From Pyrocephalus nanus (lineage: Eukaryota; Chordata; Aves; Passeriformes; Tyrannidae): 64,000 nt of DNA. Within the stretch, counting starts at the first letter, position 1. Each line of letters opens with the position of its first letter. A model generated the notes under the pieces. That model had not been told where the DNA came from. It saw only the letters and a program-made list of their open reading frames with translations, and made no database searches. This document shows positions 1 to 9,814 of the stretch, piece by piece. The stretch is from positions 1,565,001-1,629,000 of the forward strand of contig CM076279.1 of the NCBI GenBank assembly GCA_038380795.1, read 5' to 3'. A program made the translations under genes and the position numbers.

Positions 1-404
1 AGCGTGAATTAACCCGCTGTGCGCGATGTTCCATCCTCACATCCACACAAATAAACGGCCGTAATTTTAAACCGGCCCTATTATGTTTTCCCAAGCAATA
101 GTTCAAATTACACAGCCCAGCAACAGCTTACAAGAAATCCATCAGAACTGGGAAGGGGAATAAAACTGCCATTCTCTCTACCTGTTTGTGCAGCTCCTCG
201 CTAATGCAGGGAGAGCCCGACTGTTTATTTGGAGAAGTAAAGTTGTGGAAATATACTTGGAGGGTGTAATGTGGACAGCACGTGTTTCTGGGAGCTACCT
301 GAAGTCTGTGTCCTAATGGCTTGCAGATGTCCCTGGGTCACCGATTTCCTATGGGCCAGTGGCAGCGCCCACCCCTCCCGCTCGTCAAATTAAAAAGAGA
401 AATT

Positions 405-423
405 AAAAAAAAAAAAAAAAAAA
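405..423. repeat. Poly(A) tract
   Basis: Nineteen A in a row after AATT, ending at GAAATGG. No retrotransposon body is recognised upstream, so it is a simple homopolymer rather than a demonstrable retroposon tail. Confidence 0.9.
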
Positions 424-450
424 GAAATGGGGAGGATGGTGGATACAGGA

Positions 451-481
451 GGGGGTTTGGTGGGGGGTGGGGGGTGGGGGG
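451..481 (+). other. G-quadruplex candidate
   Basis: Four runs of five or six G separated by TTTGGT, T and T on the plus strand (GGGGG-TTTGGT-GGGGGG-T-GGGGGG-T-GGGGGG). This meets the usual G3+N1-7 pattern with single-base loops, known to give very stable quadruplexes. Function unknown; no promoter is visible beside it. Confidence 0.6.
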
Positions 482-1000
482 CAGCTTCTGGAACTTGTAA
501 AATTGTTTGTTTGGGTTGTTTCCAGCTCCTATCCCAGCGCTGCTCCTGAGTGATTTGGAAATTCTAGCTGCCAGGTCCATGTTGGGGTGGAACGATGATT
601 TATTTGAAAAATAGAGAAATCTGCTATGGGATCACTTTGAGTTTGCTCAGGGTGGGGAGTTTATTTACACTGGGATTATTTATGTAAAAAAACCTGCAGT
701 TTTCTCTACTGAGTAATAAACAGGGATTTGTTTTAGTTTTATATATATATTTAAAGACAGACTCACGTATGCAGGCAGCCCTAGAGCTGGGTCTTGCTGT
801 CCTCTCTCTATGCCAAGTGCAGAACTTTGTGCCCAGGCACTGTATAAATATTTTATTTTGCATAGGCCATAAATCTTAAGACGTGTCTAAGAATGTAGAT
901 AATTTTTTTTGTGGTTTGTGCTGTATTTCTGCCCCGGGGCTGCAGGGAAGGGGGTGCTCAGGTGTCTGATTCCTTCTCGGTGTCTGGTTTGGGGTGAGTC

Positions 1001-4000
1001 CCATCCCGTGCCCGATGCCACCCTGGGGGTGCTGAACCCACCACGCTCTGGGCTCGTTCTGCTGAGATTTGGGCCCAGTTTTCCCTGATGTCTCTGCAGT
1101 TGGATGTGTTCGTGTCTCTCCATCCCTCAGGGAGGGGATGCAGCCCCGGGAGTGAGCACTGAGCCTTTTCCCAGCTGCTGCTGAGTGTGGGACTCCGTTT
1201 TCCTGCTCCCCACGGATGCTGAGGGTGCTCCATCCCGGGATCTCCCAGCAGCTCCCAGCCTCCTTTTCCAGCGGGAAAAGCCTCTCAAGGGATTTTTAAG
1301 GTGCCTGTTTTTGGTGGTGGCAGCTGGATGGCATTGCTGGCACCGGCCACTCAGGGCTGGTGGGTTGTTCCCAGCATCCCTGACACGTTCCCAGGGCTTT
1401 CCCTCCTTACCTTCCCTTTTTTGCCCCGTGCTGATAATTCCGTGGTGAGGACCACGAGCCTTGTTCAGGAGGTGCTGAAATGAAATTCCAGCTGGTTTTA
1501 AATGCCTGCCCTGGGGCTGGACCCAGATCCAGCTCTCCATCCCAACCTGGAGGGACAAGAGGCAGGACAGCCCGGGAGCTGCTCAGGCACTGGGCAGCCA
1601 AGAGGTGCAGCTTTAATTTCTCTCTGAATCACTACATGATCCATAAACAGAACTGCTTTTTAATCAGTTTATTTATTTACTTTCAATTTAACAATTTGCA
1701 GGGGAGGAGCATTTGTTCAGTTTTCCTCCTGCTTTGCTGGAGTGGCAAGGAGGCAGGAAGGGCTGTCACAGGAGCAGCTTATGGTAAGAAAAATAGCTTA
1801 ACACTCCTGGTGTTAAAATTACTGGAGCAAAGGAGCAGGAGATAGAAAAGCAGAACTGGGGAGTGCAGGGAGTGCTGGTTTTTCTGAATCTGTCTCTCTA
1901 CCTGCCTCTCCTACCTGTGACAGATTAGAAATATGCTCTGGCCATTTAACTTGGCAAAAATCATACTTTTTTTTTTTTTTTTTTGCACCAACATGAGAAA
2001 AAAAACTCATCCTGCTGCTAAGTGGGAAAAGTTTATTCTGAGAATAACACCCTCCAGGCTCCCAGTTTTTTTACCTAGAAATGTTTGCTATGTCTTAATA
2101 ATAACACAGAAAGTCTCAGACTGCATGACAGAATATCATTATATTTTCTGGGTTTAGGAAAAACCCCATTACAAATACGTCTCCGAACGGTGTATATATA
2201 CCTTGGCGTGGAGTTTAATTTGCTGTCAGTCTGAAACCACTCTTTATCGTGATCCTGGGTTCCTACTCCTAACACACAAACCCATTTTTTTTTTTTTTTT
2301 CCTTGGAAGGAAAGGATGGAAGCAGGTGCTGCCCCCGACCAGACAAAGCTCCCGGCGAGGGGACAAAAAAGTCGTCCCCAGCTCGGTTTCATTTTGTTTG
2401 TCGGCGTTTTAATTCTGAAACCTTCACAATTTAGGGCTACAAGTCCTGCTTGCCACGCTTCTCCAAAGTAAACTCTGGCTGAAGGGCAATATTTCAGTAT
2501 TTGAGTGGAGCAGAGGAAAGGGCCGCAAGGGAAGCGCCGTGAGAACGTACCTTGGTGAGGAGCCCGACTGGAGACTTAGTCCTGACTCGCTAAGCGCTGT
2601 CTTTGCAGCCACTGGAGAGGCTCTGGTGGGAATTCAGGGGGATCTGGGGAGGGAGATGACTTTTAATGTGGTGTTTTTAAACGTAGCCCAGGTGCTCACA
2701 CCGACTGTTGGGATCCCCCCCCTCCCTTCCCAGCCTGTCCTCAGGTAGTTAACATTCACCAAAATATTGATGGCAGTTACCTTTCCTGCCAGCTCTTATC
2801 TGAGTGGGCTTGAGTAGGGCTTTGGCAGAGCCTGAAAGGAGGTATTGTTACCTTGCAAAAAAAAAAAAAGAAATAAAAAAGAAAAAAAAAAAAGTCAAAG
2901 AAAACTCGAAGTTGAGAAACAAAGGAGGATTTTGGGATCAGCCCTGGCTGGGACAGCACTGCTCTGCCAGCCCTGGGATGGGACTGTCCTTCCACCACCA
3001 GCCCCAGGGCCTGGCAGTGGGAAATGTTTGCTCTTTAGAAAACAGCTGGGTTTGGTTTTTTTCAATCTATTAGTGTGGCTTCTGAGCATCCCTTTTGTGT
3101 CTGAACTCAAACCAAACCAGATACAGGTATGGATGTGTGTCTCCTTCTCCCTCATCAGTGTCCTGTGTCCCTTTTTGGAATTCCTGCTCCAGTTTCAGCC
3201 AAATTTGACAAAGAGGATGTTGAAGAAATAATTTTAATTTTTTTTTTTCTTTTTTGGTAATTTGTAGAGATACAACTGAACACTGCTGAGAAAAAGAACA
3301 GCAGTGAGCACTTCTCTGTACTAGACCCCAGGGAACCCACAGACACCGAGGACTAGTCATAGGAGGGCAGGATCCTGTTTCCTGCTGCACATTCAGCTCC
3401 TGCTGGGCTTTTTATTTAGTCCTTTGCTTATCTGTCACCTTATCATTTGTCCTTAGTTGACTCAAAGACTGTCCAGAATCAGATCCTTTATCATTTGGGG
3501 TCAAATGGTCCAGGTTTGGTGGCCAGGCCGAATCATTTCCATGAGGTTTCTTTTTCTGAGACAGCTTGAACCACAGTCCCTGAAGAGGTGACAAATCTAA
3601 GGTCTCCAAAATCACCCGAAACTGCACAGAAACACCCACATTTTTTCTGTATTACTGGGGCAGGAGGGATATTTTGGGATAGGGAGGTAAAAAAGAAAAA
3701 GAAATCTCCTGAGGAGAATTGAATCCAGTCTTACTGGTCTGGCAGCATTTGTGGAAGAAAAAGCCAGGAGGACAAGGGGGTGACTGTGGAGCGTGTTCCT
3801 GGGTAAGAGGAGACCTCTCTGTCTGGGTAAGGCTCTTTAGGCAAAGATCAGGTGTTTTGGGGTTATTTTAGGGGAATCTGGTGCATTGGGCTAATGAAGC
3901 TGGTGCTGCCACCCTCGATCAGGGCTGTCCTGGGGGGAGTCAGTGCTGGCTGAGTCCCTCCAGTGCTCAGGATTAACCTGGGGGTTTGACCCTGCAGGGT

Positions 4001-5270
4001 GCTGAGTGCTTTTGGCTGGCTCTGAGCTGGGGGTGTCACTGCTGGGGGGGTTTCTTTGCTCCCCAGGGCCCCGGGGAGGGTTTTTAGCAGAGCCTGAGGG
4101 GTTTTCGCTTCAGCTGAGCAAACGAGGCTGGTGCTCCCACCAGATGCCACTTCTTCAATCAAGCAGTTTCCCATCAACCCCTGATGTTTCAACATCTTGT
4201 GCCTGCCTGGCCCGATCTGAGGCCGTTGAGTCAGAAGGCAGGAAAGGTCAGGTTGATGAACACTGAACCCAACGCTGGTGTGGTGTCCAAAGCAAACAGC
4301 TCTGTGGGATGCAGGGACACCCTGGAGGATTCCCGTTTGAGGAGAGGGCAGGTGGGTGTCTGTGCTCACCCCTCAGGGCTGGCTGGGAGGGGGAAGGTGT
4401 GCAGACCCTCCTGGCTTAGAAAACCAGCAGCGTTGTTGGGGGTGAGGACTGGGTGATGGAGGGATGTAGGGGTGGGATAAGGATTGGGTGATGGGGGGTA
4501 GGTTTCATCTGTGTTCTGGGTCATTTTTGAGCACTGCCTACTCCACTGAGGTCCCAGCTGTGGTGACCTTGGGGCTCTGAGTTTCAATAAGCCACTGACA
4601 ATTCCCTGAGGTCAAATCAGATGGTTCCCTGTGGTCTCCAGCTCATCAAACACAACCCCAGCTATTTATCTGACCCATCTACAAGAGAGTGCACTGATAG
4701 AATACCCTGTACATGAGACAAGGGGCTTGGTTTGTACTGAATTTAAAAAAAATCACTGTTTTGTTGTGGAATCTCTGGACATGAAATAGTCACGATCATC
4801 CATCACTTTAATGGCTTTGCAAGATCCACAGAGCTGATAATCTGTGATAAAGAAATCTCCAAGCTGTGGCACATCCTCCTTTGCTTTGCTTGTGCTCAGA
4901 GCTGCACCAGTTGAGCAGCCTTGGTCTGGCTGTGTCCACGTGGGGGGACAGGTCTGTGTTACAGCAGTGTAGGAATAGGAAATGGGTATTTTCTTATGAT
5001 TTAAGAGAGGCAGAGATACCAAACTGACCCCTAAGTGTTTTTTCTCCATCCAACTGCTAATGCAGTACCCAAGAAAGGATCACAGAACTGCAGGGCCATG
5101 TTTGACCTGCTGCAGGAACAAAACACATCCACATTCCTCAGCTTGGCAGCTTGGCCTTGGCCTGCTGAATAAGGAAGCTGCAGTGTTTAGAAGTGGAAAG
5201 GGATCCTCCATTTCCACAGGAATGCCGGTGAGTCCCTCCCACCACCTTCAGATTGTATGTTTCTAAATGA
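1001..5270. other. Gene-free interval with homopolymer runs
   Basis: Unique sequence with no recognisable exon. Notable contents: T runs at 1967-1984 and 2287-2300, A-rich tract at 2857-2893, T run near 3238-3255, and T-rich stretches around 3060. Open frames of 80-168 codons on both strands overlap each other, have no splice context and match no family I recognise, so they are treated as chance frames. Confidence 0.5.
2857..2893. repeat. A-rich simple repeat
   Basis: Two A runs separated by G, AAAT and G (A13-GAAAT-A6-G-A12). It is low-complexity sequence and makes the overlapping open frame lysine-rich, which explains that frame. Confidence 0.85.
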
Positions 5271-5287
5271 TCTGGGACATCAGAGCA

Positions 5288-5413
5288 AATCAGGAGGTGA
5301 TTAGGCAGAATCAGGAGGTGATTAGGCAGAATCAGGAGGTGATTAGGCAGAATCAGGAGGTGATTAGGCAGAATCAGGAGGTGATTAGGCAGAATCAGGA
5401 GGTGATTAGCCAG
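5288..5413 (+). repeat. 21-bp minisatellite, six copies
   Basis: Six head-to-tail copies of a 21-base unit (AATCAGGAGGTGATTAGGCA plus G). Five are identical and the sixth has one change (AGCCAG for AGGCAG). The unit is divisible by three, so an open frame runs through it as a seven-residue peptide repeat on each strand (NQEVIRQ on plus, LLILPNH on minus). This is a by-product of unit length, since neither strand shows other gene signals. Near-identity suggests recent expansion or homogenisation, so copy number is probably polymorphic. Each unit contains TGATTAG, a TAATC homeodomain core on the minus strand. Confidence 0.95.
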
Positions 5414-5679
5414 CCTGCTTGGTGCAATCACACCTTTCAGCACTGGTTACCCACTCCTTGAGAGTGATGACATCGATCATCTGCGGCGGGGGCTGCTCAG
5501 GGTTTGGTGTCCTTGGCCAGGACGAGGGTTGTTCATCCAGCCATGGGAAATGAGAGCTCCTTTGGGAAGGGACTGAGGAACAGGATGGGCAATTCAAACT
5601 TGAAGGTGTGGATCTGATCTCCCTGACCTGGCTGTGCAGGTTGGATGTCACAGGGGGGGTTTTGCAGTGCAAGGGAAGT

Positions 5680-6016
5680 GCCAGGACCTAAGGAGGACAT
5701 CAAGGAAGTCTGGAGAGGGACATTTTGCAAAGGCAAGCAGAGATAGGATAATGGGAATGGTTTTAAGCTGAAGGAGGGCAGATTTAGATTGAATACTGGG
5801 AAGAAATTCTTCCCTGGGAGGGTGGGCAGACCCTGGCACAGGTTGCCCAGAGAAGCTGTGGCTGCCCCTGGATCCCTGGAAGTGTCCAAGGCCAGGTTAG
5901 ACGGGGCTTGGAGCAACCTGGGCTGGTGGAAGGTGTCCCTGCCCAAGGCAATGGGTTGTAACTGGATGAACTTTAAGGTCCCTTCCATCCCAAACCAGTT
6001 TGGGATTCTATGAAAG
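5680..6016 (+). mobile_element. CR1 LINE fragment, 3' end, plus strand
   Basis: This is the longest CR1 tail in the window. In order it has the GTCTGGAGAGGGACATTTT segment, AGGGCAGATTTAGATTGAAT, GGAAGAAATTCTTCCCTGGG, AGGTTGCCCAGAGAAGCTGT, CCTGGAAGTGTCCAAGGCCA, CTTTAAGGTCCCTTCCATCC and the terminal GATTCTATGAAAG. CR1 elements insert by target-primed reverse transcription and end in short octamer repeats rather than poly(A). 5' truncation is typical, so no ORF1 or reverse transcriptase remains. The open frames crossing it are shadows. Confidence 0.95.
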
Positions 6017-6019
6017 ACA

Positions 6020-9000
6020 GAGCAGAAGCAGAACTGTTTGTGGAGGGGTTGGGGTCAGGTTTGGGGCTGGTGGAGCCTTTGGCATCAGCAGAAACTGATC
6101 CTCTGGTGCTTTTCTGGGGAACACTGAGGGGTTTGCTGGCTTGGTCTGGCTCAGTGTGAGGATGTTCAGCAGCTCAGGCTGAGCCCTTGGAAACCTGTTG
6201 GAAGTCGAGTTGGAAAGAGGTGCACCCGTGGGTCCTCCCCAGGCTCCAGCCCTGCCTCCTTTTTTAGGCTGAAGCAACATATTTATTCTGCAATTTTGGT
6301 TCTTCTTCCACTAAACAAACTCCCAAAATAGGGCAGTACAAGCAGGAGAACTAGACAGCCATGTTCACAGAGGTTTTCCCCAGAGCCCAGCGGGATGCAG
6401 ACTGGGGCAGTGTGGGTGGCACCAGACTGGGTTGGTGTCTGACCTTGCCCTGCTCCTGGCTGGTGAAATTTCTTCCCTGGCACGAGACCAGGAGCCAGCC
6501 CTGGGCTTGTTGTCACACAGGGGACGAGCCTGGTGGTGCTCACGGTGAAGGTCGGGAGGCTGAGCTGCTGCTGTTGTGCAGGCAGGAGGGGCAAGGTGAG
6601 GTCAGTGTCTGCAGCCTGGGGGCTCACCTGGAGCTCTGGTGGTGCCCAGACCTGCACGTGGAGTGTTCCCACCACGGAGTTCAGGCAGAGTTCGGCCCTG
6701 GGAGCTGCTGGAGACGATGCAAACCCCACCTGCTCCTGCCAGCTGTGCATTCTGCCCCTGCTCGAACCACTTGTCTGCAGATCACAATGAACCTCAAGGC
6801 TCCTGCACGAAATAACACTTTATTATTAATAATAATAATAAGTAGAGGTAATTTGTGATTCTTGAAACTTGCCCAAGCCACCAAATTCAGATTGAGATCT
6901 GACTTCAGCCTCCTGAATATGGGGTTTGGGCTGGTCCCTCTGCAGGCCTGGGACCAGTTGTGAAATGTGGAGTTTAGCTCCTAAATGCCTTCTGCTGCCC
7001 CTGAGCTCTCAGAGCTGGGGGCTGGCCCCGAGCCAGTGTGTAACCATTATGAAAACCTCTCTATCTGAGGGGGTGCCACCTGTCTGCCCTTTTGGTTTTT
7101 TTCCCCCTGTAATTGTGATCTTCAGCAGGGTGAACTGCATCGGTGAGCTCTGGGGTTTGCTGTGGTGGAGAGACCCTTCGGGGCTGGTGAATCCCTGGGG
7201 GTGACATGCTGGGACCTTGTTGATTTTTGGGGCTGGTTTTGCCTGCTGGAGAGTCCCAGCCTTTGCAGTGGCACTGGCACAGGCTGCAGGAATGTGGTGA
7301 CCAGGAGTGTGAGAGGTCATGGCCAGGCTTTTTGAGGAGCTGAGTGCTGGGTGTGCCACCAAACCGTGTTCTGGGCTGCTGAGCCATCTCCTACTCGTGG
7401 GGCTCAGGAGTGCTACAAAGGAATTGCTCCCATCTGATACACCTTGTTCTCTGTCCTCTGAAGGACAGAGAAACTCCTCTCTTAGCACGGTAGCTGGGGG
7501 AAAGCTTTTCCCATTTCTGAGGGGATCACCAAAGCTTTCTCTGGGTAAAATCTCTTGCATCCAATCCATCCATGTGAGGGGTTGTCCTTTCCCAGTCACC
7601 ACATCCATAAACTTCCCCTCCTCGACCATCTTCTGTCACACAACTCCATCCTTCAGGAGCTCCATCTTTTCACAAACAGGCTTAAAAATGGGCAAAGGCT
7701 CAGTTTATCTAAACAACTTTTGAAGCTGCCAGAATGGCAGATCCAGGGAGACTCAGGGGAACAGGGCACAACTTCTAGAAAAGAATTTAAAATAACACTG
7801 AGTTTGGGTTTTTTTTGGGGGGATGTGTGTGTGGCAGCTTTCAGGTGGGGTACCCAGCACAACTCTTGGCTCATCTTGGTTTTTTTGGGTCCTTGGCAGA
7901 AAGCAAACTCTGCTGTTTGCACAACTGGCCGGTGGCAGATGAGTCTGTGCAATACAGGAGGGTTTGTGTCACTCAAACCCAATTTTTTTTTTTTTTTTTT
8001 TTTAACAAGCCAAAAAACCAGAAGCTCTGGCCAACCCTTTGGCATTTTATTAATAATTTTTCAAAGCTGCAGGAGTAACAGCCTCTCCCTTGTCCCAGCA
8101 GGCGTGGGTGGGAGAGGGTTTGCAGCCCAGCCTGGGCACGGGGGTGGGCGAGTGATGGCCGGGTGGCTTTGGCCAAGCCCTGGCTGTGGTGCAGCTCTGC
8201 CCCTGGGGCTGAGGAGAAGCCAAGCCGGTGGGAACGCTTCTCCAGCATCGTTTTCTGTCATTCACAGTAATTTTTATTTATGTGTTTGCTTTTTCACATG
8301 CAGATGGGCAGCGTCAATGGCTCGGGGCTGTGGTTTGCACCCCAGAGCCAAGCCAGTCGTCCTGCCCTGGCTCAGCCTCCCAAGTAAGCTGGCTTGGAGT
8401 GTCCACCTGGGCTGCTCCTATCTCTGCAAAGTGGGTAGTTCATTCCACAAGCTCCCAGCAGTAGGTTTCTGACTGTTTGCACCATAAAACAGTGTTTAAA
8501 GTGTGGTTATGGTCAGCAAAGAGCCAGAGAGCAACTGTAAAATTGACATCTTAGGGGTTTTTTTTAGTATTTATCCCTTGTCTGTGCTTGCCCATGTTGA
8601 ATTTGCTCAGTTTATGAGTCACAGTGAGGTTTCTCCCTCCCAAATTCCTTCCTTTGGGAAGGTTTCTCCTTCCCGAGTTCGGCGTGGAGCTGATTGCTCT
8701 GCAGGGCAGAGGGAAGTGTTTGGAAAGCAGAGGGACACACAGCCCCTTGGGTCACCCAGGCTCCAGGACATGGGCTGGGCCCAGCTTTGACCAGCCTGGT
8801 CTCAGTTTCTGTGGACTGAGTGACCTGTAGGGCCAGGTCTGTGTGTGGACTGGGGCAGCTCTTGAGAGGGCTCCAAGCTACGTGGTAGGTGCCCCAAAGG
8901 AGACTCCAGCCCTCACTGGGCTGGCAGCACTGCCCTGCCCGCCGTGTTTCCAGGGAGAAGTGGCTTTTCCCCAAGAAGAGCTGGTGACCATCCCACGGGG

Positions 9001-9540
9001 GAGATGGCTCTGCTGTGGGAGCTCTGGCTAGAAGCAACGGAGACTTCTGGGCTCTGCAGCACCATCAATGGGTTTTATTGTCCTGCAGGGTTTTTTGCTC
9101 CAGCACTTAATTCAGCAGCTCCATTCATTTGGGTCGGGACATACATATGTACCTTGGCACGGGGCTGCCAGGACAGGCCAAGTGGTTTTCAGGCAGCCCC
9201 AGCCAAGAAGCACAGGGCGAGGTAGGGAGGCTGCACAGAAATTCCTGCCTCGCTCGGGGGAAGTTCCTAGAATCTGCAGGGTGAGGGTTGGCACCGGGGC
9301 ACGAGGGGCTTGAGAAACTTCTCAGCTTGACTTGGAGCCTCTCTGTAAAGAATTCAGGGCAAACGTTGGAGGCAAACTGCGAAATCACGGCTCAGATCCC
9401 TTCCTCCGGGGTCGGGTTCCGCTCCCGGCACAGCTGGAGAGGGGATGTGAAAGTCTGAAATTCACTCTCAACAACCCCCCCTCTCCTTTCCCTTCCCACC
9501 TCCTCCCTCACTGGCCCAGGGACCTCCTTGAGTGTGGGCA
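6020..9540. other. Gene-free interval
   Basis: Unique sequence. It holds a T run at 7983-8003, TTATTAATAATAATAATAA near 6822-6840, a G/T-rich patch near 7808-7835 and several homopolymer T runs. A 305-codon frame on the plus strand (about 7555-8472) crosses the T run, has a non-ATG start and resembles no family I know. A 206-codon minus frame (7009-7629) overlaps it. Both are treated as chance. Confidence 0.5.
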
Positions 9541-9554
9541 TCCCTGGCTTTGCA

Positions 9555-9805
9555 TTCCCCCCAGATTTGTATTTCTTCCCCCCCCAGATTTGTATTTCCC
9601 CCCAGATTTGTATTCCCCCCCCCCAGATTTGTATTTCCATCCCCCAGATTTGTATTTCCCCCCCCAGATTTTGTATTTCCCCCCCCAGATTTGTATTCCC
9701 CCCCCAGATTTGTATTCCCCCCCCAGATTTGTATTTCCACCCAGGTTTGTATTCCCCCCCCAGATTTGTATTTCCCCCCCAGATTTGTGTTTCCCCCAGG
9801 GATTT
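9555..9805 (+). repeat. C-rich minisatellite, about 12-13 copies
   Basis: About a dozen copies of a 16-23 base unit made of 5-10 C followed by AGATTTGTATTT, with unit length varying by C-run length. Later copies degenerate (AGGTTTGTATT, AGATTTGTGTTT, GGATTTGTG). The minus strand is G-rich with many G5-G9 runs and could form G-quadruplexes; the plus strand could form i-motifs. A 183-codon frame with PPDLYF-like repeats is produced only by the repeat. Confidence 0.92.
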
Positions 9806-9814
9806 GTGCTATCT

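Larger units (their letters stand above)
1..1000. other. Gene-free interval, AT-rich, 3'UTR-like
   Basis: No recognisable gene. Seen: long AT-rich unique stretches (about 60-330 and 590-910), an A run at 405-423, a G-rich run at 451-481 and a short TA run near 741-750. Position 600-910 has the look of a vertebrate 3'UTR or conserved noncoding block: several AATAAA/ATAAAT-type words, TTTATTT runs and little repeat content. No polyadenylation site can be proved and no upstream coding sequence is visible. Open frames here are under 81 codons and one is mostly the translated homopolymer run. Confidence 0.4.

Noticed and set aside
2804..3231. Lysine-rich small proteins
   Set aside because: Produced by the A-rich tract at 2857-2893.
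5267..5461. Peptide repeat NQEVIRQ resembling a coiled-coil protein
   Set aside because: It is the translation of the 21-bp minisatellite; the opposite strand is equally open and there is no start or splice context.
7555..8472. 305-codon plus-strand open frame
   Set aside because: It starts at a non-ATG codon, runs through a 21-base T run (poly-phenylalanine), overlaps long frames on the minus strand and shows no recognisable domain.
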